A stretch of 64,000 nt of DNA, from the NCBI RefSeq assembly GCF_011089895.1, contig NZ_JAANAT010000002.1, positions 496,001 through 560,000 on the forward strand, given 5' to 3'. A program made the position numbers and the translations under genes. This stretch comes from Mucilaginibacter inviolabilis. GTDB lineage: Bacteria; Bacteroidota; Bacteroidia; Sphingobacteriales; Sphingobacteriaceae. This document shows positions 8,558 through 15,910 of the stretch, piece after piece. The notes beneath the pieces were generated by a model. The model had not been told where the DNA came from. It made no database searches and worked only from the letters and a program-made list of their open reading frames with translations. Position 1 is the first letter of the stretch, and every line of letters begins with the position of its first letter.

Positions 8558-8704
8558 ATGAAAACTTTACAAAGCTTAACTCATCACCAATTTACAGAAA
8601 GAACAATCATATTAGGTGATAAAGCAATTAACACAGGGGCAATAATAGCAGCCTTCGCATTTTTAGTTTTACCTTTTATATTAATGATTGCCAGGTTATC
8701 TTAA
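8558..8704 (+). CDS. 48-aa single-pass membrane peptide, unknown
   Basis: A short frame starts at ATG 8558 and ends with TAA at 8702-8704. It encodes a hydrophilic N-terminus ('MKTLQSLTHHQFTERTIILG') and one membrane helix (about residues 28-45). The ATG lies 22 nt after the TTTG of LysR-type box B, exactly where a leader gene should start, and the LysR gene follows after 17 nt. No family is recognised. The N-terminal MKTxQ resembles that of the membrane protein at 9729, which is under a similar promoter. Confidence 0.5.
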   Translation: MKTLQSLTHHQFTERTIILGDKAINTGAIIAAFAFLVLPFILMIARLS

Positions 8705-8721
8705 AACTTTAATACATCCAA

Positions 8722-9618
8722 ATGTTAGATTTCCGATTGCAGGTATTTTATACGGTAGCCAAAAGGCTTAATTTCACTAAAGCCTCAACCGAGCTATATA
8801 TTAGCCAGCCAGCGGTTACCAAACACATTAAAGAGTTAGAAGCTGAATATAAGGCAACCCTCTTTGAACGTAGCGGCAATAAAAAGATCGTATTGACCCC
8901 GGCGGGTGATATGTTGCTTCAATATGCTGATAAGCTATTGGCCATTTATAAAGAATTAGAATTCGATATGAACCTACTGATAAAACAGCATTCAGGCGTA
9001 TTGCGTATTGGTGGTAGTAATACCGTCGCACAGTATGTAATACCTCCGGTACTGGCACAGTTTCATAAAAAGTTTACAGACACGCGTGTAAACTTGGTTA
9101 CGGGTAATACAGAGCAAATAGAACAGGCTTTATTAAATAAAGAGATAGACCTGGGAGTGGTAGAAGGAATAAATCGTAACCCGCAGATAAAATACCAGGA
9201 ATTTATTGCCGATGAACTGGTGCTGGTTTGCAGTACGGCCAATAATATCATAAAAAAAGATATGATAAAGCCGGAAGAATTAAAAACGCTTCCTTTACTG
9301 TTGCGTGAACCGGGGTCAGGTTCACTGGATGTTATTGCACATGCGCTGAAGCCATTTGATATTAAATTATCCGACCTGCAAACAGAAATGCAGTTAGGAG
9401 GAACTGAGAGCATTAAATCGTACCTGATGCATAGCAGTTGTTTCGCCTTCCTTTCTGTTCAGTCTATATTAAATGAACTTAAGGCAAATACTTTGAAAAT
9501 AGTAGATGTTAAAGACTTTAATATAGAACGGCCTTTTTATTTCATTCAGCTACACGGTCAACCATCCTCACTGGCTGAATTATTTATGCGTTTTTCCAAA
9601 ACTTACAAGGCACATTAA
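8722..9618 (+). CDS. LysR family transcriptional regulator (CysL/YeiE-like)
   Basis: A 298-aa protein with the LysR winged helix-turn-helix at residues 1-60 ('NFTKASTELYISQPAVTKHI' covers the recognition helix) and a two-lobe effector-binding domain from about residue 90 to 298. The context fits the CysL/YeiE/CbbR branch of LysR proteins that respond to sulfur or carbon metabolites: TsdA upstream and YeiH downstream, with YeiE controlling yeiH-type sulfite genes in enterobacteria. Four matching LysR-type boxes (1400, 8470, 9639, 15826) probably form its regulon. Effector identity is inferred only. Confidence 0.85.
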   Translation: MLDFRLQVFYTVAKRLNFTKASTELYISQPAVTKHIKELEAEYKATLFERSGNKKIVLTPAGDMLLQYADKLLAIYKELEFDMNLLIKQHSGVLRIGGSNTVAQYVIPPVLAQFHKKFTDTRVNLVTGNTEQIEQALLNKEIDLGVVEGINRNPQIKYQEFIADELVLVCSTANNIIKKDMIKPEELKTLPLLLREPGSGSLDVIAHALKPFDIKLSDLQTEMQLGGTESIKSYLMHSSCFAFLSVQSILNELKANTLKIVDVKDFNIERPFYFIQLHGQPSSLAELFMRFSKTYKAH

Positions 9619-9638
9619 GTTTATAATGCTGTTTAATC

Positions 9639-9705
9639 AATAACTAATGGTTATTGTAAATCAATAAGTGTGATAAAAATTGAGAGTTTTTCTGATTGAT
9701 ATTTG
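9639..9705 (+). promoter_or_regulatory. LysR-type promoter box C (upstream of 9729)
   Basis: It contains the perfect dyad AATAAC-TAATG-GTTATT (9639-9655), a second AT-N11-AT, TGATAAAAA at 9671 and TTGATATTTG ending at 9705. The spacing is identical to the other three boxes. It lies between the LysR stop and the membrane-protein gene at 9729. Confidence 0.7.
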
Positions 9706-9728
9706 TATCAACAAAAAGAAAAAACATC

Positions 9729-10100
9729 ATGAAAACATTTCAATTAGTAGTCGACCCCAAAATCTTAATTACCGGTAAATCTTGTCACTACAGTTACGCC
9801 CCGGTAAAAAACGTTGAACATATCGCTTTGGAAGACAAAGCAATGATTGGGATTAAAACCAAAACAGGTTGGTTTGATAAAGATGCACCGCAAAACCTTT
9901 CTTATAAAGAAGCGGGTATAAGGGCAATAATCGTAGTATTTATGCCGACACTCTCCGCTATCGACTGGTATTTACACACCCATACGATGATCTTTATTGC
10001 TCCTTTGACCATGTATCTTGCAGTAAGCGCACTTACAATGACCTGCCAGGTGAAAGGGTTATTTACCAAAAACAAGCAGAATAATAGCCAGGTATTGTAA
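9729..10100 (+). CDS. Small membrane protein with DUF2892-like C-terminus
   Basis: The start is taken at ATG 9729, 24 nt after the -7-like element of box C; an in-frame TTG-type extension to 9696 overlaps the promoter and is unlikely. The 123-aa product has a soluble N-terminal part (about 1-60, with 'TGKSCHYSYAP') and two membrane segments (about 67-105) in a stretch resembling DUF2892 ('MYLAVSALTMTCQVKGLF'). DUF2892 helices are often fused to rhodanese (YgaP), which would suit the sulfur context. The family call is tentative. Confidence 0.6.
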   Translation: MKTFQLVVDPKILITGKSCHYSYAPVKNVEHIALEDKAMIGIKTKTGWFDKDAPQNLSYKEAGIRAIIVVFMPTLSAIDWYLHTHTMIFIAPLTMYLAVSALTMTCQVKGLFTKNKQNNSQVL

Positions 10101-10151
10101 ATAAGCCTTATTATATATAACAGGATTTTTTTGAAAAAAAACGCTTATAAA

Positions 10152-10817
10152 ATGGAAAACATCGTTCAAATAATTTCGATCAAAGACATTACTCACAATG
10201 TAAAACGATTTAGAGTGACAAAGCCTGCTGGCTATCATTTTAATGCCGGGCAAGCTACCGAATTGTCCATTAATGCCCCCGGGTGGAAGGAAGAAAAACG
10301 CCCGTTTACATTTACCAGCCTCAATAATGATAGTTTTCTTGAATTCACTATAAAAATTTATAATGATCATCAGGGCGTAACTAACCATTTGGATATGCTG
10401 CAAAAAGGCGACGAACTCATTTTAAGAGATGTTTGGGGAGCTATTGAATATAAAGGGCCGGGGTATTTTATCGCAGGTGGTGCAGGCATTACGCCAATGT
10501 TGGCCATATTAAGGCAACTACATCAATATGGGCAGCTGGAAGGAAATAAACTTTTCTTCTCAAATCAGACCGATCAGGATATTATTCTTCACGACGAGCT
10601 ACAGGATATGCTTTGCCAGAATGTTATATTCACAACTACTCGTCAAAACGATGTTGCGCATGACCATCGCAGGATAGATGCTGCATTTTTGCAAGCCGAA
10701 GTTAAAAATTTCGATAAACATTTCTATGTATGCGGCCCGGACCAAATGGTGTCTGCTATCAATGAAGCTTTAAAACTGGAGGGGGTAACGCCTGACTATT
10801 TAGTTTTTGAACAGTAA
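10152..10817 (+). CDS. Ferredoxin/flavodoxin-NADP reductase-like flavoprotein
   Basis: From ATG 10152 the product is about 221 aa; a TTG at 10131 would add seven residues. It shows the FNR fold: the FAD site 'KRPFTFTSLNND' (RxYS/T-type), then the NAD(P) site 'GYFIAGGAGITPMLAILRQL', 'FYVCGPDQMV' and the aromatic C-terminus 'YLVFEQ'. There is no iron-sulfur domain, so electrons go to a separate acceptor, perhaps a persulfide or ferredoxin partner. It lies 51 nt after the membrane protein and probably shares box C. Confidence 0.8.
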   Translation: MENIVQIISIKDITHNVKRFRVTKPAGYHFNAGQATELSINAPGWKEEKRPFTFTSLNNDSFLEFTIKIYNDHQGVTNHLDMLQKGDELILRDVWGAIEYKGPGYFIAGGAGITPMLAILRQLHQYGQLEGNKLFFSNQTDQDIILHDELQDMLCQNVIFTTTRQNDVAHDHRRIDAAFLQAEVKNFDKHFYVCGPDQMVSAINEALKLEGVTPDYLVFEQ

Positions 10818-10831
10818 TCCGTTAGTTCCGC

Positions 10832-10839
10832 TATCTTTG
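10832..10839 (+). promoter_or_regulatory. -7 promoter element of the Crp/Fnr gene
   Basis: TATCTTTG matches the Bacteroidota -7 consensus TAnnTTTG. A TTTTTG 22 nt upstream (10804-10809), inside the preceding gene, can serve as the -33 element. The element ends only 4 nt before the ATG at 10844, so the predicted transcript would be leaderless or nearly so. Confidence 0.5.
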
Positions 10840-10843
10840 TTCT

Positions 10844-11452
10844 ATGAAACTATTCGGAGCAATTTTAGAAGAAGAACTGCGAGCCAACAGCCAGCTTAAA
10901 ACCCTGCCGGCTGAAACGGTGATGATGCAATCGAATAGTTATATTCGGTCTATCCCGGTGGTGCTTTCCGGTAGCATGCGTGTGATTCGCGAAGATGAAG
11001 ACGGGCGGGAAATATTACTTTACTACATCAAACCCGGCGAAAGCTGCATTATGTCTTTTTTGGCCGGGATACATGAAGATACCAGTAAGGTCAAATTAGT
11101 GGTGGAGGAAGATTCGGAAGTGTTGATGCTGCCTATTGCCAAAGCCAGTGAATGGATCAAGGTATACCCGGAATGGGCGGACTTTATCTTTAAACTTTAC
11201 CATAGACGTTTCGAGGAATTGCTGGATGTGATCAACGCGGTTGCCTTTCAAAAGTTAGACGACCGGATCGTGACCTTGCTGAAAAGAAAAGCAAGTGTTT
11301 ACGGATCGAATGAGTTCAGCATTACCCATCAGCAACTGGCCGAAGAATTGGGCACCACCCGCGAGGTGATCTCCCGGCTGCTTAAACAAATGGAAAAACA
11401 GGAATTAATTACGCTCTCCAGAAATAAAATCATTTTAAATATCCCTCTGTAA
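10844..11452 (+). CDS. Crp/Fnr family transcriptional regulator
   Basis: A 202-aa protein with a cyclic-nucleotide-binding type beta-barrel (about 20-125, 'VVLSGSMRVIREDEDGREIL', 'YYIKPGESCIMSF') and a C-terminal winged HTH ('SITHQQLAEELGTTREVISR', about 150-185). It lacks the N-terminal Cys cluster of Fnr, so it does not look like an oxygen-sensing iron-sulfur regulator. Cys62 ('ESCIMSF') might be redox or persulfide sensitive. It precedes the TauE-YedE-persulfide dioxygenase block and is a good candidate to control it. Regulators of this type are known beside persulfide dioxygenase genes. Confidence 0.87.
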   Translation: MKLFGAILEEELRANSQLKTLPAETVMMQSNSYIRSIPVVLSGSMRVIREDEDGREILLYYIKPGESCIMSFLAGIHEDTSKVKLVVEEDSEVLMLPIAKASEWIKVYPEWADFIFKLYHRRFEELLDVINAVAFQKLDDRIVTLLKRKASVYGSNEFSITHQQLAEELGTTREVISRLLKQMEKQELITLSRNKIILNIPL

Positions 11453-11484
11453 CATAGGTCACCATTTCACAGTCTGCATCCTGG

Positions 11485-11492
11485 TACATTTG
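11485..11492 (+). promoter_or_regulatory. -7 promoter element before the TauE/SafE gene
   Basis: TACATTTG is a full match to TAnnTTTG, placed 19 nt before the GTG start at 11512. No clear -33 TTTG is present, which is what an activator-dependent promoter would show. The upstream Crp/Fnr protein is the obvious candidate. Confidence 0.4.
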
Positions 11493-11511
11493 TTTCCTAA
11501 TCAAAAAATGA

Positions 11512-12300
11512 GTGGAAATAGCAGGATACGCGGCGGCAATATTAATAGGTCTATCTTTAGGTTTGATCGGCGGTGGCGGTTCTATTCTCACTGTTCCCAT
11601 ATTAGTTTATTTTTTCCTGATCGACCCTGTTATAGCGACAACCTATTCGCTGTTTGTAGTAGGGTTAACCAGCTCGGCAGGCGCGATAAGCCATTACCGA
11701 AAAGGTAATGTTAATTTTAAAATAGCTTTTGTATTTGGTATCCCATCATTAATAGCTGTATTCATCATGCGTAAATGGGTGATGCCCGTCCTACCGCATC
11801 ATTTGCTCAATATGGGGTCGTTTGAATTGACCAAACCGGTGTTGTTAATGCTTGTTTTCGCGGTATTAATGTTGGCCGCTTCTATTTCTATGATCAGGAA
11901 GAAAAAAGAAATTTTAGTTTCCGACCCGCTGTTGAGCTATACTAAATTAGTGATCCAAAGTATTTTAGTGGGCATCATCACTGGTTTTGTTGGCGTAGGG
12001 GGTGGTTTTTTGATCATTCCCTCCTTAGTGCTATTCGCGGGTTTACCAATGAAAAAAGCGGTAGGCACATCCTTAATGGTAATGACCATCAGTTCATTGT
12101 TAGGCGTAATGGGTGACGTAAGCCGGCATGCCCCAATCGATTATAAATTCTTATTGCTGTTTTCAGCATTTGCCATAGCCGGAATTATAACGGGCAGCTA
12201 TTTAACCAAATATATAAGCGAAACAAAACTAAAGCCTGCTTTTGGCTGGTTTGTGTTGTTAATGGGGATTTTTGTTTTGATCACAACTTTAATTAAATAA
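11512..12300 (+). CDS. TauE/SafE family sulfite/organosulfonate exporter
   Basis: A 262-aa polytopic protein with about eight membrane helices in two inverted halves. Each half has the family glycine-rich motif: 'LSLGLIGGGGSILTVPILV' near residue 15 and 'GFVGVGGGFLIIPSLVLF' near residue 160. The GTG start at 11512 gives the natural N-terminus; the ATG at 11508 is in another frame. TauE/SafE proteins move sulfite, sulfoacetate or related anions across the inner membrane. It is the first gene of a tight run to the methyltransferase at 15830. Confidence 0.88.
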   Translation: MEIAGYAAAILIGLSLGLIGGGGSILTVPILVYFFLIDPVIATTYSLFVVGLTSSAGAISHYRKGNVNFKIAFVFGIPSLIAVFIMRKWVMPVLPHHLLNMGSFELTKPVLLMLVFAVLMLAASISMIRKKKEILVSDPLLSYTKLVIQSILVGIITGFVGVGGGFLIIPSLVLFAGLPMKKAVGTSLMVMTISSLLGVMGDVSRHAPIDYKFLLLFSAFAIAGIITGSYLTKYISETKLKPAFGWFVLLMGIFVLITTLIK

Positions 12301-12301
12301 C

Positions 12302-12862
12302 ATGGAGCTAATTAAACAACCCTGGCCCTGGTATGTGGCTGGCCCCCTGATCGGGTTGATCGTACCGGCTTTACTTCTTTTAGGTAATAAAACCTTTGGT
12401 ATTTCCGGAACGCTTAGACAGGTCTGCGCTGCCTGTATTCCCGCCAATATTTCATTCTTTAAGTATGACTGGAAAAAGGAAAGTTGGAATCTCTTTTTTG
12501 CTGCCGGAATAATTATAGGCGGCTTTATCGCTTCCTACCTGCTTTCCAACACCGGGCAGATAAATATCAATCCACATACGACAGCGTTGCTACAGCAGGA
12601 AGGTGTAAAAGATTTCAGCGGGTTATTGCCGCAGGATATATTCAGCTTTAGCCAGCTGTTCACCCTCCGTGGATTTATTTTTATTGTTGTGGGTGGTTTT
12701 CTGGTTGGTTTCGGAACCCGTTATGCGGGAGGTTGCACTTCAGGTCACGCCATCATGGGAATATCGAATTTGCAATGGCCATCTTTAGTAGCAACGGGTT
12801 GTTTTATGATCGGAGGATTTGTAATGACCTGGTTTGTTTTACCTTATTTATTACAGTTATGA
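12302..12862 (+). CDS. YeeE/YedE family transporter, half 1
   Basis: A 186-aa membrane protein with the YeeE/YedE (DUF395) hallmark 'GTRYAGGCTSGHAIMGIS' containing Cys145. Additional Cys at 42 and 45 ('VCAACIP') are typical of this half. In the structurally known relative TsuA (YeeE), conserved Cys residues relay thiosulfate through the membrane. Here the two halves are separate genes. It starts 1 nt after the TauE stop and overlaps half 2 by 4 nt (ATGA), indicating translational coupling. Confidence 0.87.
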   Translation: MELIKQPWPWYVAGPLIGLIVPALLLLGNKTFGISGTLRQVCAACIPANISFFKYDWKKESWNLFFAAGIIIGGFIASYLLSNTGQININPHTTALLQQEGVKDFSGLLPQDIFSFSQLFTLRGFIFIVVGGFLVGFGTRYAGGCTSGHAIMGISNLQWPSLVATGCFMIGGFVMTWFVLPYLLQL

Positions 12863-13269
12863 AAAATATAAAATTCTTAGTGGTAGGGATGATCTTTGGT
12901 ATTATCCTCGTCAAATCACAAGTGATCTCCTGGTTCCGGATACAGGAAATGTTCCGCTTGCAAGCCTTTCATATGTATGGGATTATCGGCAGTGCCATAG
13001 TTGTAGGCATCATTTCAATTCAGCTCATCAAACGGTTTCAGTTAACGACCGTACACGGAGAGCAAATTGTTATTCCTGACAAAACATTTCATTGGGGTAA
13101 TGTCTACGGTGGATTGATTTTCGGTTTAGGCTGGGCAATAACCGGAGCTTGTCCGGGACCGCTTTTCGCCGAGATCGGCAGCGGCTTCTTCGTAATTATC
13201 GTTACGCTGTTAAGCGCGATTACGGGAACGTGGACTTATGGTTTATTAAGGGAGAAATTGCGTCATTAA
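12859..13269 (+). CDS. YeeE/YedE family transporter, half 2 (DUF6691 type)
   Basis: The start is placed at ATG 12859, overlapping the stop of half 1; a frame extension to 12733 inside half 1 is not needed. The 136-aa protein has the second conserved motif 'GLGWAITGACPGPLFAEIGS' with Cys98. Half 1 plus half 2 together make the full YeeE/YedE-type channel for sulfur species such as thiosulfate or persulfide sulfur. The persulfide dioxygenase gene follows after 13 nt, suggesting the imported or released sulfur is oxidised there. Confidence 0.87.
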   Translation: MKNIKFLVVGMIFGIILVKSQVISWFRIQEMFRLQAFHMYGIIGSAIVVGIISIQLIKRFQLTTVHGEQIVIPDKTFHWGNVYGGLIFGLGWAITGACPGPLFAEIGSGFFVIIVTLLSAITGTWTYGLLREKLRH

Positions 13270-13282
13270 TATAACAGATAAA

Positions 13283-14617
13283 ATGAAAATCGAACAATTT
13301 GAAGATAAAGGACTGTCTCACTATTCCTATGCTATTTTAAGTGAATGTGACCGGCAGATAATTCTAATAGATCCGTCACGGGATGTAAGCCATTATTTGG
13401 CTTATGCTGAAAATAATGAAGCGACGATCATCGGCGTAATCGAAACCCATCCGCATGCGGATTTTATAAGCGGGCATTTAGAATTGCATCAAACAGCTGG
13501 CGCGACTATTTTTTGTTCTGCATTAGTAGGCGCAGCTTATCCGCATCAAACTTTTGATGATGGGAATAGTGTCAGTTTTGGTAAGATAACATTAAAGGTG
13601 CTAAATACGCCCGGCCACTCTCCTGATAGTATCTCCATCGTATTAATGCACGATGGTAAAGATAAAGCGGTATTTACAGGTGATACTTTATTCATCGGCG
13701 ATTGCGGCAGGCCGGACTTGCGTGAAAGTGCTGGTAACCTGCCCGCTAAACGGGAAGAATTAGCAGCTAAAATGTATCATTCACTCCGGGATAAGTTAAT
13801 GGTGCTGGACAATGACGTAATTGTTTACCCTGCGCATGGAGCCGGAACACTTTGTGGTAAGGCATTAAGCGAAGCCAACAGTAGTACCATCGGCGCCGAA
13901 AAATTGAGTAACTGGTCGCTGCAGCCCATGAACGAAATCGAATTCACGAAGCTGCTTTTGCAGGATCAGCCCTTTGTTCCTAAATATTTCCCATTTGATG
14001 TAGAATTAAATAGACACGGCGCAGGAAACCTGGCGCAGGCAATTGAAAATGTTCCTGTTGGCCAGGCTGGTATACTAAACAGCAGTATTTATATCATTGA
14101 CACAAGGGCTGAAAAAGAATTTAAAAAAGGGCATCTTCCGGGATCTATCAACCTGCAAAATGGCGGCAAGTTTGAAACCTGGCTGGGGAGCATTATTGCA
14201 CCCGAGGAAGCCTTTTACCTGGTCGCGGAAAATGAGCAAATACTCGAAAGCCTGATCTTGCGCTGCGCGAAGATTGGCTATGAGCATTTTATTGAACGGG
14301 CATTTGTTTTTCAGGCAGGAACAGCAATAATGGATGCTATTAACATAGATAGGTTTTCAACGAATCAAACGGAATATACCATTGTTGACATCAGGAATAG
14401 TGGAGAAGTGATGGAACACCCGGTTTTTAAAAATGCCATTCCTATACCGCTTCCCGAATTAAGGGAAAGAGTTTCGGAAATACCCTTTAATAAACCCATA
14501 ATTGTACATTGCGCTGGTGGCTATCGCAGCGCGGCTGGCAGCAGTATCATTAATAATGCTTTTGGCGATAAAACAAAAGTATATGACCTTGGTGAATCTA
14601 TAAAAGCATTTTTATAA
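13283..14617 (+). CDS. MBL-fold persulfide dioxygenase with two rhodanese domains (CstB-like)
   Basis: A 444-aa cytoplasmic protein. The N-terminal ETHE1-type metallo-beta-lactamase domain (1-240) has H56-P-H58-A-D60, H112 and D134 for a mononuclear Fe(II) site. A first rhodanese-like domain (about 255-350, 'DTRAEKEFKKGHLPGSINL') lacks a catalytic Cys. The second rhodanese domain (about 365-444) has 'PIIVHCAGGYRSA' with Cys410. This is the architecture of CstB-type enzymes, which oxidise low-molecular-weight persulfides and transfer sulfur to give thiosulfate. It pairs well with TsdA and the YedE/TauE transporters. Confidence 0.88.
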   Translation: MKIEQFEDKGLSHYSYAILSECDRQIILIDPSRDVSHYLAYAENNEATIIGVIETHPHADFISGHLELHQTAGATIFCSALVGAAYPHQTFDDGNSVSFGKITLKVLNTPGHSPDSISIVLMHDGKDKAVFTGDTLFIGDCGRPDLRESAGNLPAKREELAAKMYHSLRDKLMVLDNDVIVYPAHGAGTLCGKALSEANSSTIGAEKLSNWSLQPMNEIEFTKLLLQDQPFVPKYFPFDVELNRHGAGNLAQAIENVPVGQAGILNSSIYIIDTRAEKEFKKGHLPGSINLQNGGKFETWLGSIIAPEEAFYLVAENEQILESLILRCAKIGYEHFIERAFVFQAGTAIMDAINIDRFSTNQTEYTIVDIRNSGEVMEHPVFKNAIPIPLPELRERVSEIPFNKPIIVHCAGGYRSAAGSSIINNAFGDKTKVYDLGESIKAFL

Positions 14618-14619
14618 AC

Positions 14620-15213
14620 ATGAGTATATCATCCATTCGTAAAAGGCTGACCGTTGCAAATATGCTGAATGGAGTTTTCATTGTATTGGTACTCATCGTT
14701 TTTTTCAACCCCTCTGCCAAGGCTTTACTGATTCGCGGTTTAATGCAGGTCGGTTTATTTCAACCCGATATATCGCAGCCGATAAAAACCACTAATAATA
14801 CCAGTTTGCCAAATATCACTTTTCAAAATACCAACGGGCAAATACTAAACCTAAGCGATCAAAAAGGCAAGGTCATATTTATAAATTTTTGGGCGACATG
14901 GTGCCCGCCCTGTATAGCGGAAATGCCATCTGTTAATGAGCTCTATGAAAAACTGCAGCACAATAAAAATATTGTTTTTATCATGGTAGATGCAGATCAT
15001 GACTTTAATAAATCAGTGCCATTTATGAATAAGCATCAATTCACCCTTCCCCTTTACGAGGCCAACAGCGAGATACCGGAGAATTTATTGAGTGGCTCAA
15101 TTCCTATTACCGTTATCTTTGATAAAAAAGGGCAGTTGGTATTTCATCATGAAGGAGCAGGTGATTATAGTAGTGCAAAATTTGCAGATTATTTATTAAA
15201 ACTGTCCCGTTAG
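14620..15213 (+). CDS. Membrane-anchored TlpA/ResA-type thioredoxin
   Basis: A 197-aa protein with one N-terminal membrane segment (about 15-35) and a thioredoxin fold whose active site is 'WATWCPPCIAEMPS' (C95, C98). The cis-Pro region is 'SGSIPITVIFD'. TlpA-type proteins reduce periplasmic disulfides, including those of c-type cytochrome apoproteins, so it may serve maturation of the dihaem cytochrome. It begins 2 nt after the MBL-rhodanese stop and ends 2 nt before the methyltransferase start, all one operon. Confidence 0.87.
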   Translation: MSISSIRKRLTVANMLNGVFIVLVLIVFFNPSAKALLIRGLMQVGLFQPDISQPIKTTNNTSLPNITFQNTNGQILNLSDQKGKVIFINFWATWCPPCIAEMPSVNELYEKLQHNKNIVFIMVDADHDFNKSVPFMNKHQFTLPLYEANSEIPENLLSGSIPITVIFDKKGQLVFHHEGAGDYSSAKFADYLLKLSR

Positions 15214-15215
15214 TC

Positions 15216-15830
15216 ATGGAAAGAAAAGATCATTGGGAAAATGTTTATCAAACCAAACAACTTTTGGAAGTCAGCTGGTTTGAGCCGATACCTGAAACTT
15301 CGGTTAAGATCATAGAAGAATTAGGCTTGTCTACAGATGCCGCGATCATTGACATCGGCGGGGGTGACAGTTTATTAGCCGATCATTTATTAGCATTGGG
15401 CTATACCAATATTTCAGTGCTCGACATATCATCAGCAGCGATTGAACGTGCTAAATTCCGTTTAGGCCCAAAAGCCGTTTTAATTAAATGGATAGTAAGC
15501 GATATGCTCTTATTTAACGGAACGGAAAAATTTGACGTCTGGCATGACAGGGCAACTTTTCATTTCCTGACCGACCCGCAGGATCAGCAGCTATATTTAT
15601 ATACCGTAAACAAGAACTTAAAGGATGACGGTTATTTAGTGCTCGGTACATTTTCCGTAAAAGGCCCCGAAAAGTGCAGTAATTTGCCGGTACAGCAATA
15701 TTCGGAGCTTACACTTACCAGGCTTTTTAGCCGGTATTTTAAAAAGATAAATTGTTTCATTAAGGATCATACAACTCCATTTCAAACCTTACAGCAGTTT
15801 ATCTTTTGTGTATTTCAAAAGAATCAATAA
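15216..15830 (+). CDS. Class I SAM-dependent methyltransferase
   Basis: A 204-aa protein opening with 'HWENVYQTKQLLEVSWFEP', typical of a Bacteroidota/actinobacterial small-molecule methyltransferase family. The SAM motif I is 'IIDIGGGDSLLADHLLALGY' (about residues 44-63), then 'DVWHDRATFHFL' (motif with acceptor-side residues). Related enzymes methylate thiols, sulfide or metalloids; the sulfur operon makes thiol or sulfide methylation a reasonable guess, not shown by the sequence. It is the last gene of the tight run from 11512. Confidence 0.83.
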   Translation: MERKDHWENVYQTKQLLEVSWFEPIPETSVKIIEELGLSTDAAIIDIGGGDSLLADHLLALGYTNISVLDISSAAIERAKFRLGPKAVLIKWIVSDMLLFNGTEKFDVWHDRATFHFLTDPQDQQLYLYTVNKNLKDDGYLVLGTFSVKGPEKCSNLPVQQYSELTLTRLFSRYFKKINCFIKDHTTPFQTLQQFIFCVFQKNQ

Positions 15831-15892
15831 CCTTTTGTTATTGAGCATACTATTTTATGATAAAAACGCCGGGTAAAATTGATTGATCTTTG
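15826..15892 (+). promoter_or_regulatory. LysR-type promoter box D (upstream of yeiH)
   Basis: It contains the perfect dyad AATAAC-CTTTT-GTTATT (15826-15842), a second AT-N11-AT, TGATAAAAA at 15858 and TTGATCTTTG ending at 15892. The spacing is identical to boxes A-C. The dyad begins inside the last codons of the methyltransferase gene. It lies 18 nt before the ATG at 15911. Confidence 0.7.
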
Positions 15893-15910
15893 GGTATCAA
15901 AACAACGAAT

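Noticed and set aside
12733..12858. N-terminal extension of the second YedE half into the first gene
   Set aside because: The ATGA overlap at 12859 gives a normal start and a natural first membrane helix.
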